Positions 18,873-27,686 of a stretch of DNA of 64,000 bases are shown in pieces. Source of the stretch: Massilia sp. Se16.2.3 (lineage in GTDB: Bacteria; Pseudomonadota; Gammaproteobacteria; Burkholderiales; Burkholderiaceae_D); contig NZ_CP050451.1 in NCBI RefSeq assembly GCF_014171595.1, forward strand, positions 5,208,001 to 5,272,000, read 5' to 3'. The position numbers were made by a program, and so were the translations under genes. The first letter of the stretch is position 1, and every line of letters begins with the position of its first letter. The notes beneath the pieces are model-generated. The model did not search any database. It had not been told where the DNA came from and saw nothing but the letters and a program-made list of their open reading frames with translations.

Positions 18873-20147
18873 ATGAAGACCTTACCACCGCTTTCGGCCC
18901 TGCTTGCCGCCGCCCTGTGCACCATGTCCGTCCAGGCACAGGCTGCCACCCCACCCGCCCAGGCCGGCAACAGCCAGGCCGTCCTGCTGCAGGGCTTTCA
19001 CTGGAAATCGTCCAGCTATGCCAACCCGAACTGGTACAACACCCTGCAAGGCAATGTCGCCGACCTGAAGACGATGGGCTTTACCCACGTCTGGTTCCCG
19101 CCGCCATCGGACTCGGCCGCGGCGGAAGGCTACCTGCCGCGCCAGCTCAACAATTTGAACTCGCGCTATGGCAGTTCGGCCGAACTGACCAATGTGGTGC
19201 GCGCCTTTACCAACAACGGCATCAAGGCGATTGCCGACGTGGTCGTGAACCACCGCGTCGGCAATACCGGCTGGTCCGACCTGAGCAACCCGAACTGGAC
19301 CACCCATGCGATCGTCAACAACGATGAATGCAATTGCGGCCTGGGCAATCCCGACACGGGTCCGGGCTTCAACGCTGGCCGCGACCTCGACCACAAGAAT
19401 GTCGGCGAAGTCCAGAACGGCATCGTCAACTGGCTCAACTACACGATCAAGCCGGTCGGCTTTTCCGGCCTGCGCTTCGATTACGTCAAGGGCTTCGGCG
19501 CCAATTTCGTCGGCCAGTACGCGAATGCCTTCAATGCCGAGTTCTGCGTCGGCGAGCTGTGGAACGACCTGGACCTGAACAACATCGACGCCCACCGCCA
19601 GGGCATCATGAACTGGATCAATGGCACCAACAACAGCTGCGGCGCCTTCGATTTCACGACCAAGGGCCTGCTCAACGACGCGCTGGCAAACGGCAATTAC
19701 TGGCGCCTGAAGGATGCCGCCGGCAAGCCGCAGGGCGCGATGGGCTGGTGGCCGGCGATGGCGGTGACCTTCGTCGACAACCACGATACCGGGCCGTCGG
19801 AATCGTGCGGCGTCGGCCAGAACCACTGGCCCGTGCCCTGCGGCGCGGTGATGCAGGGCTACGCTTATATCCTCAGCCATCCGGGTATTCCGACCGTCTA
19901 CTATCCGCACATCTATAACTGGAACCTGAAGTCGGGCATTGCCGCGTTGATGAAGGCGCGCAAGACGGCCGGCGTGCATTCGACCTCGCCGGTCGCCATC
20001 CAGCAGGCCACGCAGGGCCTGTACGCGGCGATCATCACCGGCACGACGCGCCAGCTGGCCATGAAGATCGGCCCGAACAACTGGAGCCCGGGTACCGGCT
20101 GGACGCTGCAGACGTCGGGAACGAACTACGCGGTGTGGATGAAGTAA
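18873..20147 (+). CDS. Secreted alpha-amylase (GH13)
   Basis: A 424-residue glycoside hydrolase that should hydrolyse internal alpha-1,4 bonds of starch outside the cell. The start at MKTLPPLSALLAAALCTMSV follows GGAGGAG and a signal peptide ends near AQAA. Conserved GH13 regions are visible: IADVVVNHR (region I), GLRFDYVKG with nucleophile Asp203, FCVGELW with acid/base Glu228 and FVDNHDTG with Asp305. The opening LLQGFHWKSS and NSRYGS resemble plant-type and maltooligosaccharide-forming bacterial amylases. It is a compact single-domain enzyme with no starch-binding module. It has its own upstream region. Confidence 0.93.
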   Translation: MKTLPPLSALLAAALCTMSVQAQAATPPAQAGNSQAVLLQGFHWKSSSYANPNWYNTLQGNVADLKTMGFTHVWFPPPSDSAAAEGYLPRQLNNLNSRYGSSAELTNVVRAFTNNGIKAIADVVVNHRVGNTGWSDLSNPNWTTHAIVNNDECNCGLGNPDTGPGFNAGRDLDHKNVGEVQNGIVNWLNYTIKPVGFSGLRFDYVKGFGANFVGQYANAFNAEFCVGELWNDLDLNNIDAHRQGIMNWINGTNNSCGAFDFTTKGLLNDALANGNYWRLKDAAGKPQGAMGWWPAMAVTFVDNHDTGPSESCGVGQNHWPVPCGAVMQGYAYILSHPGIPTVYYPHIYNWNLKSGIAALMKARKTAGVHSTSPVAIQQATQGLYAAIITGTTRQLAMKIGPNNWSPGTGWTLQTSGTNYAVWMK

Positions 20148-20350
20148 AAGAGCCTGCCGAGGCGAAGCGCGAGACATACAGATATTCGCGGAGTTGATCG
20201 AACTGGTGCGCACCCCGCGCACCAGTAATCACTCAGCAGTTAAACCATGCCTCCGTAAAAACAGAAACTAAAATACCTATTACTAACATTTCGGTAGAAC
20301 AAGTATCGGATAATGAGGGCTCATCCAATGTAACTATTCCGGAGGAAGCG

Positions 20351-21848
20351 ATGTTCCAGAAAGCCCGTCATCCCGCACTGCCCCAGCGCCCACACATCCA
20401 TGCCTTGCGCGCGCTGGCCCAGGCCAGCGCCCTGCTGGCCGCGTTGACGGTCTTCGGCGCAGCGCCCGCCTCCGCCGGAACGAACGGCGACATCGCCCGC
20501 ATCGAAAACGGCCTGCGTCCCGTGGTGGCGCTGGCCGGCGCGCCGGTCGTCACCAAAACGCTGGCCGAGGAAATGCAGCGCCTGCACGTGCCGGGCGTGA
20601 GCGTCGCGGTCATCCGCGATGGCAAGATCGCGTGGGCGAAGGGCTTCGGCGTCGCCTACGCGAACGGCCCCGCCGTCACCCCGAAAACGCTGTTCCAGGC
20701 CGCCTCGATCAGCAAACCCGTCACCGCCCTGGCCACGCTGCGGATGGTCGAGTCAGGGGAGCTCTCGCTCGACGCCGACATCAACACCCTGCTGAAGGAC
20801 TGGAAGCTGCCGGCAGCCGACGGCAGCAACGCGACGGTCACCGTGCGCCAGCTGCTCTCGCATACGGCGGGCACGAGCGTGTCGGGCTTCCCCGGCTATG
20901 CCGCCGGCAAGCCGGTACCGACGCTGCGCCAGGTGCTCGATGGCACCGCGCCCGCGAACACGAAGCCGGTGCGCGTCGACAGCGCGCCAGGCGCCGACTT
21001 CCGCTATTCCGGCGGCGGCTACACGGTGCTGCAGCAGGCGCTGATCGACCGCAGCGGCCGGCCTTTCGACGCGCTGCTGCAGGACAGCGTCCTCAAGCCC
21101 GTCGGCATGGGCGACAGCCGCTTCGCCCAGCCGCTGCCGGCCGGCCGCCCTGCTCGCGCGCGCCGCCCTGCCGCACGACCGCAATGGCCAGGCCTACGAG
21201 GGTGGTGCCTACACCTATCCCGAACTGGCCGCGGCCGGCCTCTGGACCACGCCCACCGACCTGGCGAAGTTCGCACTGGCACTGCAGCGCGCCGCCCTCG
21301 GCAAGGACAAGCGCCTGCTGTCGAAGGAGACGGCGCGCACGATGCTGCGCCCGGTCCAGAACGGCTATGCACTCGGACTGGCAACGGACGGCACAGGCAC
21401 CACAGCTTCGTTCGAACATGGCGGCAGCAACATGGGCTACCAGAACACGCTGTTCGCCTATACCGAACACGGCGACGGTGCCGTGGTCATGACGAATGGC
21501 GACGCCGGCGCCGAACTGGCGCAAAGCGTGATCCGGGCAATCTCCGCCGAGTACAAATGGCCCAGCTACCAGACCAGGGTACGCAAGGCGATCGCGCTCG
21601 ATGGCGCCCGCCGTGCCGCGCTGCCAGGGCGTTACGTGACCCGCGAGATCGGCGACTTCGTCATCGAAGAACGTGATGGCCAGCTGATGATCGCGCTGCG
21701 CACGGGCCAGTACGAGCCCTTGTATGCCGAGTCGCCCGAGCAGCTGTTCGTGCTCTCGCGCGAAGCCGACCTGCACTTTGCGGCGGACGCGAAAAGCGGA
21801 CGCCTGGTCTCGGGCGCCTTCGACATCGCCTTCACGCGCGCGGACTGA
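20351..21848 (+). CDS. Secreted serine hydrolase, beta-lactamase (class C/PBP-like) family (one frameshift)
   Basis: A product of about 498 residues, with GGAGGAAG before the ATG and a signal peptide ending near APASA. The catalytic SxxK is Ser119-Ile-Ser-Lys122 (QAASISKPVTALA), the YSG element is FRYSGGGYTVLQQ and the third box is EHGGSNMGY. A C-terminal beta domain follows. The frame breaks near 21137-21148 in a GGCC-rich run; the protein continues in the next frame as LARAALPHDRNGQAY. The family (PF00144) includes esterases, D-aminopeptidases and beta-lactamases; resistance should not be assumed. It is not in an operon with the amylase. Confidence 0.85.
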
Positions 21849-21903
21849 ACCCGGCTACCCGGGAGGCAGCGGCGGGATCGGACACGCATCCCGCCGGCCG
21901 GAT

Positions 21904-22608
21904 TTACATCAGGCGCACCCAGCCGCCCTTGTAGAGGATCGGGCCGCTCGGGCCTTGCGGATTCGGCGAGCCGCCGGCCGGTTCCAGGCTGACCGCGAGC
22001 AGGGCCACGTCGGCGCCGATGGCGTTGCCGGCCAGCGGCAGGGTCAGCTCGCGTCCGCGCCCGAGCACACCGAGCGAACGGGGCGCGCCCCGGCGCGGCA
22101 CGGCCCACAGCTGCAGTACCTGGTTCGGCGTCAGCGGCGCCGCCGCCAGCACGCGCACGCGCAGCAGCCGGGCCTCACGGTCGGCGGTCACCACCAGTGC
22201 CGCCTGCGCCTGTTCGTCGATCAGGGTGGCGACATCGCTGACGGCCGGCCGCCCGGCTTCGTGGCGCGTCACCGTCACCAGCAGCAGCGTGGCCACCGCC
22301 GAGGCGGAAACGGCCAGCGTGCGCCAGAACGCCAGCGAGCCATTGCGCCAGAACTGCCACGCCGGCACCGCCGGCTGCAGGTCGAGGCGGCGTTCGATCG
22401 CCTGCCGGACGCGTGCATCCGGCTGCACCGGCGTGACGAATTCGGCCATGGCGCCGAGCCGCTCGCGCCATTCGCCGACCGTGCGGCGCAGGGCGGCGTC
22501 GCCGTGCATCAGGCCTTCGAAACGGCGGCGTGCACGTCCCTTGAGCGTACCAAGCACATACTCGGCAGCCAGCCGCTCGCGCAGCGGCTCGTTTCCTCGC
22601 AGGTTCAT
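21904..22608 (-). CDS. RskA-type anti-sigma factor
   Basis: A 234-residue single-pass inner-membrane protein. The N-terminal cytoplasmic part begins MNLRGNEPLRERLAAEYVLG, a pattern typical of RskA-like anti-sigma domains. It is followed by one transmembrane helix (LAVSASAVATLLLVTVT) and a periplasmic domain with the RskA hallmark LTPNQVLQLWAVPR. Its ATG overlaps the sigma gene stop as ATGA, so the two are coupled. It should hold the ECF sigma factor inactive until an envelope or redox signal triggers release or proteolysis. Confidence 0.9.
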   Translation of the reverse strand: MNLRGNEPLRERLAAEYVLGTLKGRARRRFEGLMHGDAALRRTVGEWRERLGAMAEFVTPVQPDARVRQAIERRLDLQPAVPAWQFWRNGSLAFWRTLAVSASAVATLLLVTVTRHEAGRPAVSDVATLIDEQAQAALVVTADREARLLRVRVLAAAPLTPNQVLQLWAVPRRGAPRSLGVLGRGRELTLPLAGNAIGADVALLAVSLEPAGGSPNPQGPSGPILYKGGWVRLM

Positions 22609-23192
22609 GCCAGCCCCTTTCCGCTCAGGCAGCCATGCAGGCGCGCCAGACTACGGCGGATCCAGGTCTTCACCGTGCCGATCGGCAGCGCCAGCTGCTG
22701 CGCCACGTCGCTGTGCGACAGGTCATGGAAAAACGCCATGCCCAGCACGCGCCGGTGCTTTTCCTCGAGCGCCGCCATGCAGTTGGCCAGGGCCTTTGCC
22801 TCGCTGCTCATCTGCAGGGCCTCGATCGGCGTGGCAGCCGGGTCGCGCATGGCCGCCAGCACATCCGCGTCGAACCCTTCGCCGTCGATATCGACCTCCT
22901 GGCGCGTGCGCCGCAACAGGTCGAAGGCCTTGTTGCGCACGATCGTCGTCATCCAGGTCATGGGCGCGGCCAGGGCGCCATCGTAATCGCGGGCGCTGTT
23001 CCAGATCGAGACGAAGCTGTCCTGCAGCACCTCCTCGGCCAGCTCGCGGCGGCGCAGGATGCGTAGCGCCAGGCCATACAGCCGCGGCGCGCTGGCGTCG
23101 TAGAGGGAACGAAAGGCGGCAGCATCGCGACGCGCGGCGCCAAGCAGCCATGTGCGCAGTTGAACCGGATCTGGTTGGGTTGCAGTGCTCAA
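22605..23192 (-). CDS. ECF sigma-70 factor (SigK/RpoE-like)
   Basis: A 195-residue RNA polymerase sigma factor with only regions 2 and 4. Region 2 includes RRRELAEEVLQDSFVSIW and APMTWMTTIVRNKAFDLLRR. Region 4 includes LPIGTVKTWIRRSLARL, the -35-binding helix-turn-helix. It is coupled to the RskA-type anti-sigma gene. The pair diverges from the DUF4331 cluster across 242 bases, an arrangement that suggests the sigma factor drives both directions. That is inference; no ECF promoter could be assigned with confidence. Confidence 0.93.
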   Translation of the reverse strand: MSTATQPDPVQLRTWLLGAARRDAAAFRSLYDASAPRLYGLALRILRRRELAEEVLQDSFVSIWNSARDYDGALAAPMTWMTTIVRNKAFDLLRRTRQEVDIDGEGFDADVLAAMRDPAATPIEALQMSSEAKALANCMAALEEKHRRVLGMAFFHDLSHSDVAQQLALPIGTVKTWIRRSLARLHGCLSGKGLA

Positions 23193-23434
23193 TGCTTGCC
23201 TGGGCAGGAAAGTGGATAAAAGTGCCGTCGCACAACGGCAGCGACCTTAGCATATTTACGGCCAAACCATGCCAAAAAATATGTTGAATCCGACATGCAT
23301 CCGGCTGCGTACAAGCCTGGGTAGCCCCGCCACGCAAATGGCATCGCCACTTCTCCCTGGAAGCGCGTGACCGGGGCTGCCTTCTGCTTCACACGACGTG
23401 AAACACGCACACCCAATAACAACCGGAGAATGAC

Positions 23435-24930
23435 ATGGGCAAGTTGAAGAGCAAGCGTTTCTGGGCCGCCGCACTGGCTTCGGGATCGGTCGTCATGGGA
23501 CTGGCCGCACCGGCCGGGGCCTCCAGCCACCGCGAGGCACCGTTCCTGACCAACGCACCGAAAGTGGACGGCACCGATTTCTACATGTTCCGCAGCTATG
23601 CCCCGGGACGGGCCGGCTTCGTGACGATGATCGCGAACTACACGCCCTTCCAGGACCCGCAGGGCGGACCGAATTTCTACCAGTTCGACCAGAACGCGCT
23701 GTACGAAATCCATGTCGACAACAATGGCGATGCCAAGGAAGACATCAGCTTCCAGATCCGTTTCAAGAACGCGTCGAAGCGCACTGCGCTCAACATCGGC
23801 GGCAAGCAGGTCCTGATCCCCCTGATCAACTCCTCGACCATCAGCGGCGTCAACCCGGCGGCCCTCAACGTGCGCGAAACCTATACGGTCGACATGGTGC
23901 GCGGCGACCGCCGCGGCGGTACCCGTACCCGCCTGGCCGGCACCAACGGCGCGACCGAATTCGACAAGCCAGTCGACAACATCGGCGAAAAGGTCTTCGG
24001 CGGCGCCGGCGGCTATGAAACCTATGCCAACCAGCACATCTACGACATCGCCATTCCCGGCTGCGGCACCGGCCGCGTGTTCGTCGGCCAGCGCAAGGAG
24101 CCCTTCTATATCGCGGTCGGCAAGATCTTCGACCTGTTCAACATGAACCCGCTGGGGCCCGAGTCCGGCGGCAACCGCAACGACCTCGAAAACAAGAACG
24201 TCAGCTCGATCGCCCTCGAGCTGCCGGTCGGCTGCCTGGTGGCGGCCGGCGAACCGGTGATTGGTGCCTATACCACCGCCAGCATGCGCCAGGCGCGCCT
24301 GATCAACCCGGCCCCGGCGTCGGGCATCAACAGCGCGGTCAAGGAAGGCGGTTCCTGGGCCCAGGTATCGCGCCTCGGCATGCCGCTGGTGAACGAAGTC
24401 ATCATCGGCATGGACGACAAGGACCGTTTCAATACGTCGAAACCGAAGGATGACGGCCAGTTCGCCACTTACGTCACCAACCCGGTGCTGCCGACCGTCG
24501 TGGAAAGCCTGTTCCCGTCGGCCAAGGCGCCGGCGAATTTCCCGCGCACCGACCTGGTCACGGCCTTCCTGAAGGGTCTGCCGGGCGTGAACCAGCCGAA
24601 AAACGTGGTGGCGTCCGAGATGCTGCGCCTGAACACCGCCATCGAGCCGACCGCGCAGGCATCGCAGAATCCACTCGGCGTGGCGGCCGGCGACAACGCG
24701 GGCTTCCCGAACGGCCGCCGTCCGGCGGACGACATCGTCGACGTCTCGCTGCGGGTGGCGATGGGCGCCCTGTGCGTGCTGACCGGTAGCGGCGACGCGC
24801 TCGGCGTCGGCTGCAAGCCGACCGACGCCCCGCCGGCGGCCTGCCGCTGACCGATGGCGTGCGCAAGGATGCGACGGCCTTCAAGCCCGCCTTCCCTTAC
24901 CTGAACACGCCGCTGCCCGGCAATCAATGA
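23435..24930 (+). CDS. DUF4331 family secreted protein (C-terminal frameshift)
   Basis: A product of about 498 residues with a signal peptide ending near APAGA and the family opening ASSHREAPFLTNAPKVDGTD. DUF4331 proteins are extracytoplasmic and of unknown function. The long frame stops at 24850, but one added C in the CCCC at 24828-24831 restores the usual family ending GGLPLTDGVRKDATAFKPAF and finishes at a TGA at 24928-24930. The next gene starts 12 bases later. The set DUF4331, small lipoprotein, TPR protein and HupE-like protein forms a close-packed cluster opposite an ECF sigma pair. Confidence 0.88.
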
Positions 24931-24941
24931 GGAGCATCGCC

Positions 24942-25214
24942 ATGTCCCACTATCGATCCTTGCCGCGGCTGGCGGCGGTCACCATCGCGCTGGCGCTGTC
25001 GCTGTCGGGCTGCGGCGGCAGCAATCACACCGTCACCTTGCCGGCCCCGCCGCCGACGGGCACCGTGCCGCCGCCCGCCACGGGCGACAGCTTCTTCGCC
25101 ACCGTCTACGCCAAGGCGATTCAGCTGCTCGACAACGATGAGCCGGTGGCGATCGACCAGATCGCCGAGACCAGGCCGGACAACACGGAACCCGAACCGG
25201 TTCCTGCCGGCTGA
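24942..25214 (+). CDS. Small lipoprotein of the DUF4331 cluster
   Basis: A 90-residue protein with GAGGAG just before the ATG at 24942 and a lipobox LALSLSGCGG. The mature part is Pro/Thr-rich then acidic, without recognisable domain. An upstream in-frame ATG at 24927 overlaps the DUF4331 stop, but the ribosome-binding site fits 24942. Its conserved-looking position between DUF4331 and TPR genes suggests a shared envelope function. The function is unknown. Confidence 0.7.
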   Translation: MSHYRSLPRLAAVTIALALSLSGCGGSNHTVTLPAPPPTGTVPPPATGDSFFATVYAKAIQLLDNDEPVAIDQIAETRPDNTEPEPVPAG

Positions 25215-25223
25215 ACCCGGCCG

Positions 25224-25251
25224 CCGGCGCAGGAACGCATCCCTGCGCCGG
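25224..25251 (+). other. Intergenic hairpin CCGGCGCAGG/CCTGCGCCGG
   Basis: A ten-base-pair GC-rich stem with an eight-base loop lies between the lipoprotein stop and the next ribosome-binding site. Only three T follow, so it is a weak terminator at best. It could reduce downstream expression or protect mRNA. Confidence 0.45.
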
Positions 25252-25267
25252 TTTCAAAGGAGATGTC

Positions 25268-26444
25268 TTGTACCCGTCCATCCTTCTGTTGTGTGCGCTG
25301 GTGGCGCCGCTGCTGTTCCAGGCCGCGGGGCGACCCCGCACATTCCCCCACGCGGCGACCAGGTGCTGGAACGCCTGCCCGCGCGCACCGACCCGGTCCA
25401 GCGCGAGCTGCTGCGCCTGCGCGCCAGCCTGAGCGCCAACCCGGCCGACATGAGGCTGGCCACGACGCTGGCGCGGCGCTACATCGAACAGGCGCGCCAC
25501 GAAGGCGACCCGCGCTACCTCGGCTATGCCCAGGCGGCGCTGGCACCGTGGTGGGCCCGGCCGGAACCACCCGCGCCGGTGCTGGTGCTGCGCGCCACGC
25601 TGCGCCAGAGCACCCATCAATTCCGCGCGGCCCTGCGCGACCTCGACTTGCTGGTCAAGCGCGATTCCGATGACGCCCAGGCCTGGCTGACCCGCGCGAC
25701 CGTCCAGCAGGTGATCGGCGAGCACGACGCGGCCTGGGCGAGCTGCATGCGCCTGTATTCGCGCGCGCCCGAACTGGTCGTGCAGACCTGCCTGGCGGCC
25801 GTGGGCAGCTCAGCGGCCAGGGCCGCGCCAGCTACGACCGGCTCCGGCAGGCGCTGGCCGAACGTCCCGATGCCCCGGCGCCGATCCGCGTCTGGGTCGA
25901 GACCCTGCTGGCCGAGATGGCCGCGCGCCTGGGTGACGCCGCAGCCGCCGAGCGCCACTTCCGCGCCGCGCTGGCGCTCGATGCCGAAGACAGCTATCTG
26001 ATAGGCGCCTGGGCCGACTTCCTGCTCGACGCCGGCCGCGCAGGCGAGGCGGCGCGCCTGCTGCAGGACCGGACGCGCGCCGATGCGCTGCTGCTCCGCT
26101 ACGCGATTGCCCTGAAAAAGCTGGGCGACGCCGATGCGGCGCGCCAGGGCGCCGTGCTGGCCGCCCGTTTCGACGCCGCCGCACGGCGCGGCGACACCGT
26201 CCACCAGCGCGAGCAGGCCCGTTTCGAACTGGCCGTGCGCGGCGACGCCGCGGCTGCCGTACGCCTGGCCAGGCTGAACTGGGCCGTCCAGAAGGAGCCG
26301 GCCGACCTGCGTATCCTGGCCGAGGCGGCGCTGGCATCAAGCGATCCTGAAGCGGCGCGCCAGGTGCGCGACTGGCTGGCCCGCAGCGCGCTCGAAGACC
26401 GCACGCTAGCCTCCGCGTGGACGCAGCCGGAGCCGCGCCGATGA
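25268..26444 (+). CDS. Secreted TPR-repeat protein (two frameshifts)
   Basis: About 390 residues. The start is a TTG at 25268, five bases after AAAGGAG, giving the signal MYPSILLLCALVAPLLFQAA. One missing G in GGGG near 25335 and one missing C near 25805 must be restored to read through. The mature protein is mainly TPR-like helix pairs, for example ALRDLDLLVKRDSDDAQAWL and AAAERHFRAALALDAEDSYL. It probably acts as a periplasmic scaffold. It overlaps the next gene as ATGA, so it belongs to the DUF4331 cluster. Confidence 0.75.
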
Positions 26445-27568
26445 ACCGTCCCCCTCTTTCCTGCTCGCGCTGCTCCTCCTATGCGCGGCGCCGGCACAGG
26501 CGCACAAGGCCAGCGACAGCTACCTCAGCCTGCGGGTGCAGGACGCGCGCATCGAAGGCCAGTGGGACATCGCCCTGCGCGACCTCGAGATGGCCGTGGG
26601 CCTGGACGGCAATGGCGACGGCGCCCTGACACGGGACGAGGTACGGGGCCGCCACCAGGCGATCGCCGCCTATGCCCCCCTCTCGCCTGGCACTGGCAAA
26701 CGAGGACCGGGCCTGCCCCCTGCGCGTCACCGGCCACCTGGTCGACGAACACACCGATGGCGCCTACGCGGTAGTGAAGTTCGACGCCGCCTGCGCCGCC
26801 ACGGTCACGCAACTGGCGGTGGATTACCGCCTGCTGTTCGACATCGACCCGCAGCACAAGGGATTGCTGCGTTTGGAGCACGCGAGCGGCGCCTCGAGCG
26901 CGATCTTCGGCCCCGACAGCGCGCACCAGATCCTGTCTGTACGCGACGCCCCGCGCTGGCGCCAGTTCGGCGACTATGTCCGCCACGGCGTCTGGCATAT
27001 CTGGATCGGCTTCGATCACATCCTGTTCCTGCTGTCGCTGCTGCTGCCGACCGTGCTGGTCCATCGCGGCGGCGCCTGGGAAGGCCGTGCCACCTTCCGC
27101 GCCGCCACGCTGGAAGTGCTGCGCATCGTCACCGCCTTCACGCTGGCGCATTCGCTGACGCTGACCCTGGCCGCGCTCGGGGTGCTGTCCCTGCCCTCGC
27201 GCCTGGTCGAATCGGCAATTGCCGCCTCGGTCATCCTGGCCGCCCTCAACAACCTGTGGCCGCTGCTGCAGCGTGCCCGCGCCGTGGTCGCCTTTGCATT
27301 CGGCCTGATCCACGGCTTCGGCTTTGCCAGCGTGCTGGCCGACCTGGGCTTGCCGCCAGGCGCGCTGGCGCTGTCGCTGGTGGGCTTCAACGTGGGTGTC
27401 GAACTGGGCCAGCTGGCCATCGTCGCCCTGTTCCTGCCGCTGGCTTACCTGCTGCGCAACGGGACGTTCTACCGCCGCGTGCTCATGGCCGGCGGCTCGG
27501 TGGCGATCATCCTGCTGGCGACGGTGTGGCTGGCCGAGCGCGCGCTCGATTTGAAGCTGATGACATGA
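26441..27568 (+). CDS. HupE/UreJ-type membrane protein (two frameshifts)
   Basis: About 375 residues: a signal peptide, an extracytoplasmic domain beginning AHKASDSYLSLRVQDARIEG with an EF-hand-like GLDGNGDGALTRDEV, then about seven membrane helices. The second half begins VWHIWIGFDHILFLLSLLLP, the His-rich signature of the HupE/UreJ_2 family. One missing C near 26450 and one extra C near 26675 break the frame. HupE relatives carry nickel or cobalt, but this longer form is not shown to do so. It is the last gene of the cluster. Confidence 0.8.
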
Positions 27569-27686
27569 ACGGGGCGTGGCGTCCCTGGCGACCCATGTAT
27601 CAGCTTTTTTACAAATCCGGATGGAGCTTGCTTGATAGATGCCATTAGAATACTTTCTCCAAATTAAAACTAAAAACAGGGGAAAC

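Noticed and set aside
20351..21848. Beta-lactamase resistance gene
   Set aside because: It belongs to the broad PF00144 family, has a YSG rather than a class C YAN element and carries an extra C-terminal domain, so esterase or peptidase activity is at least as likely.
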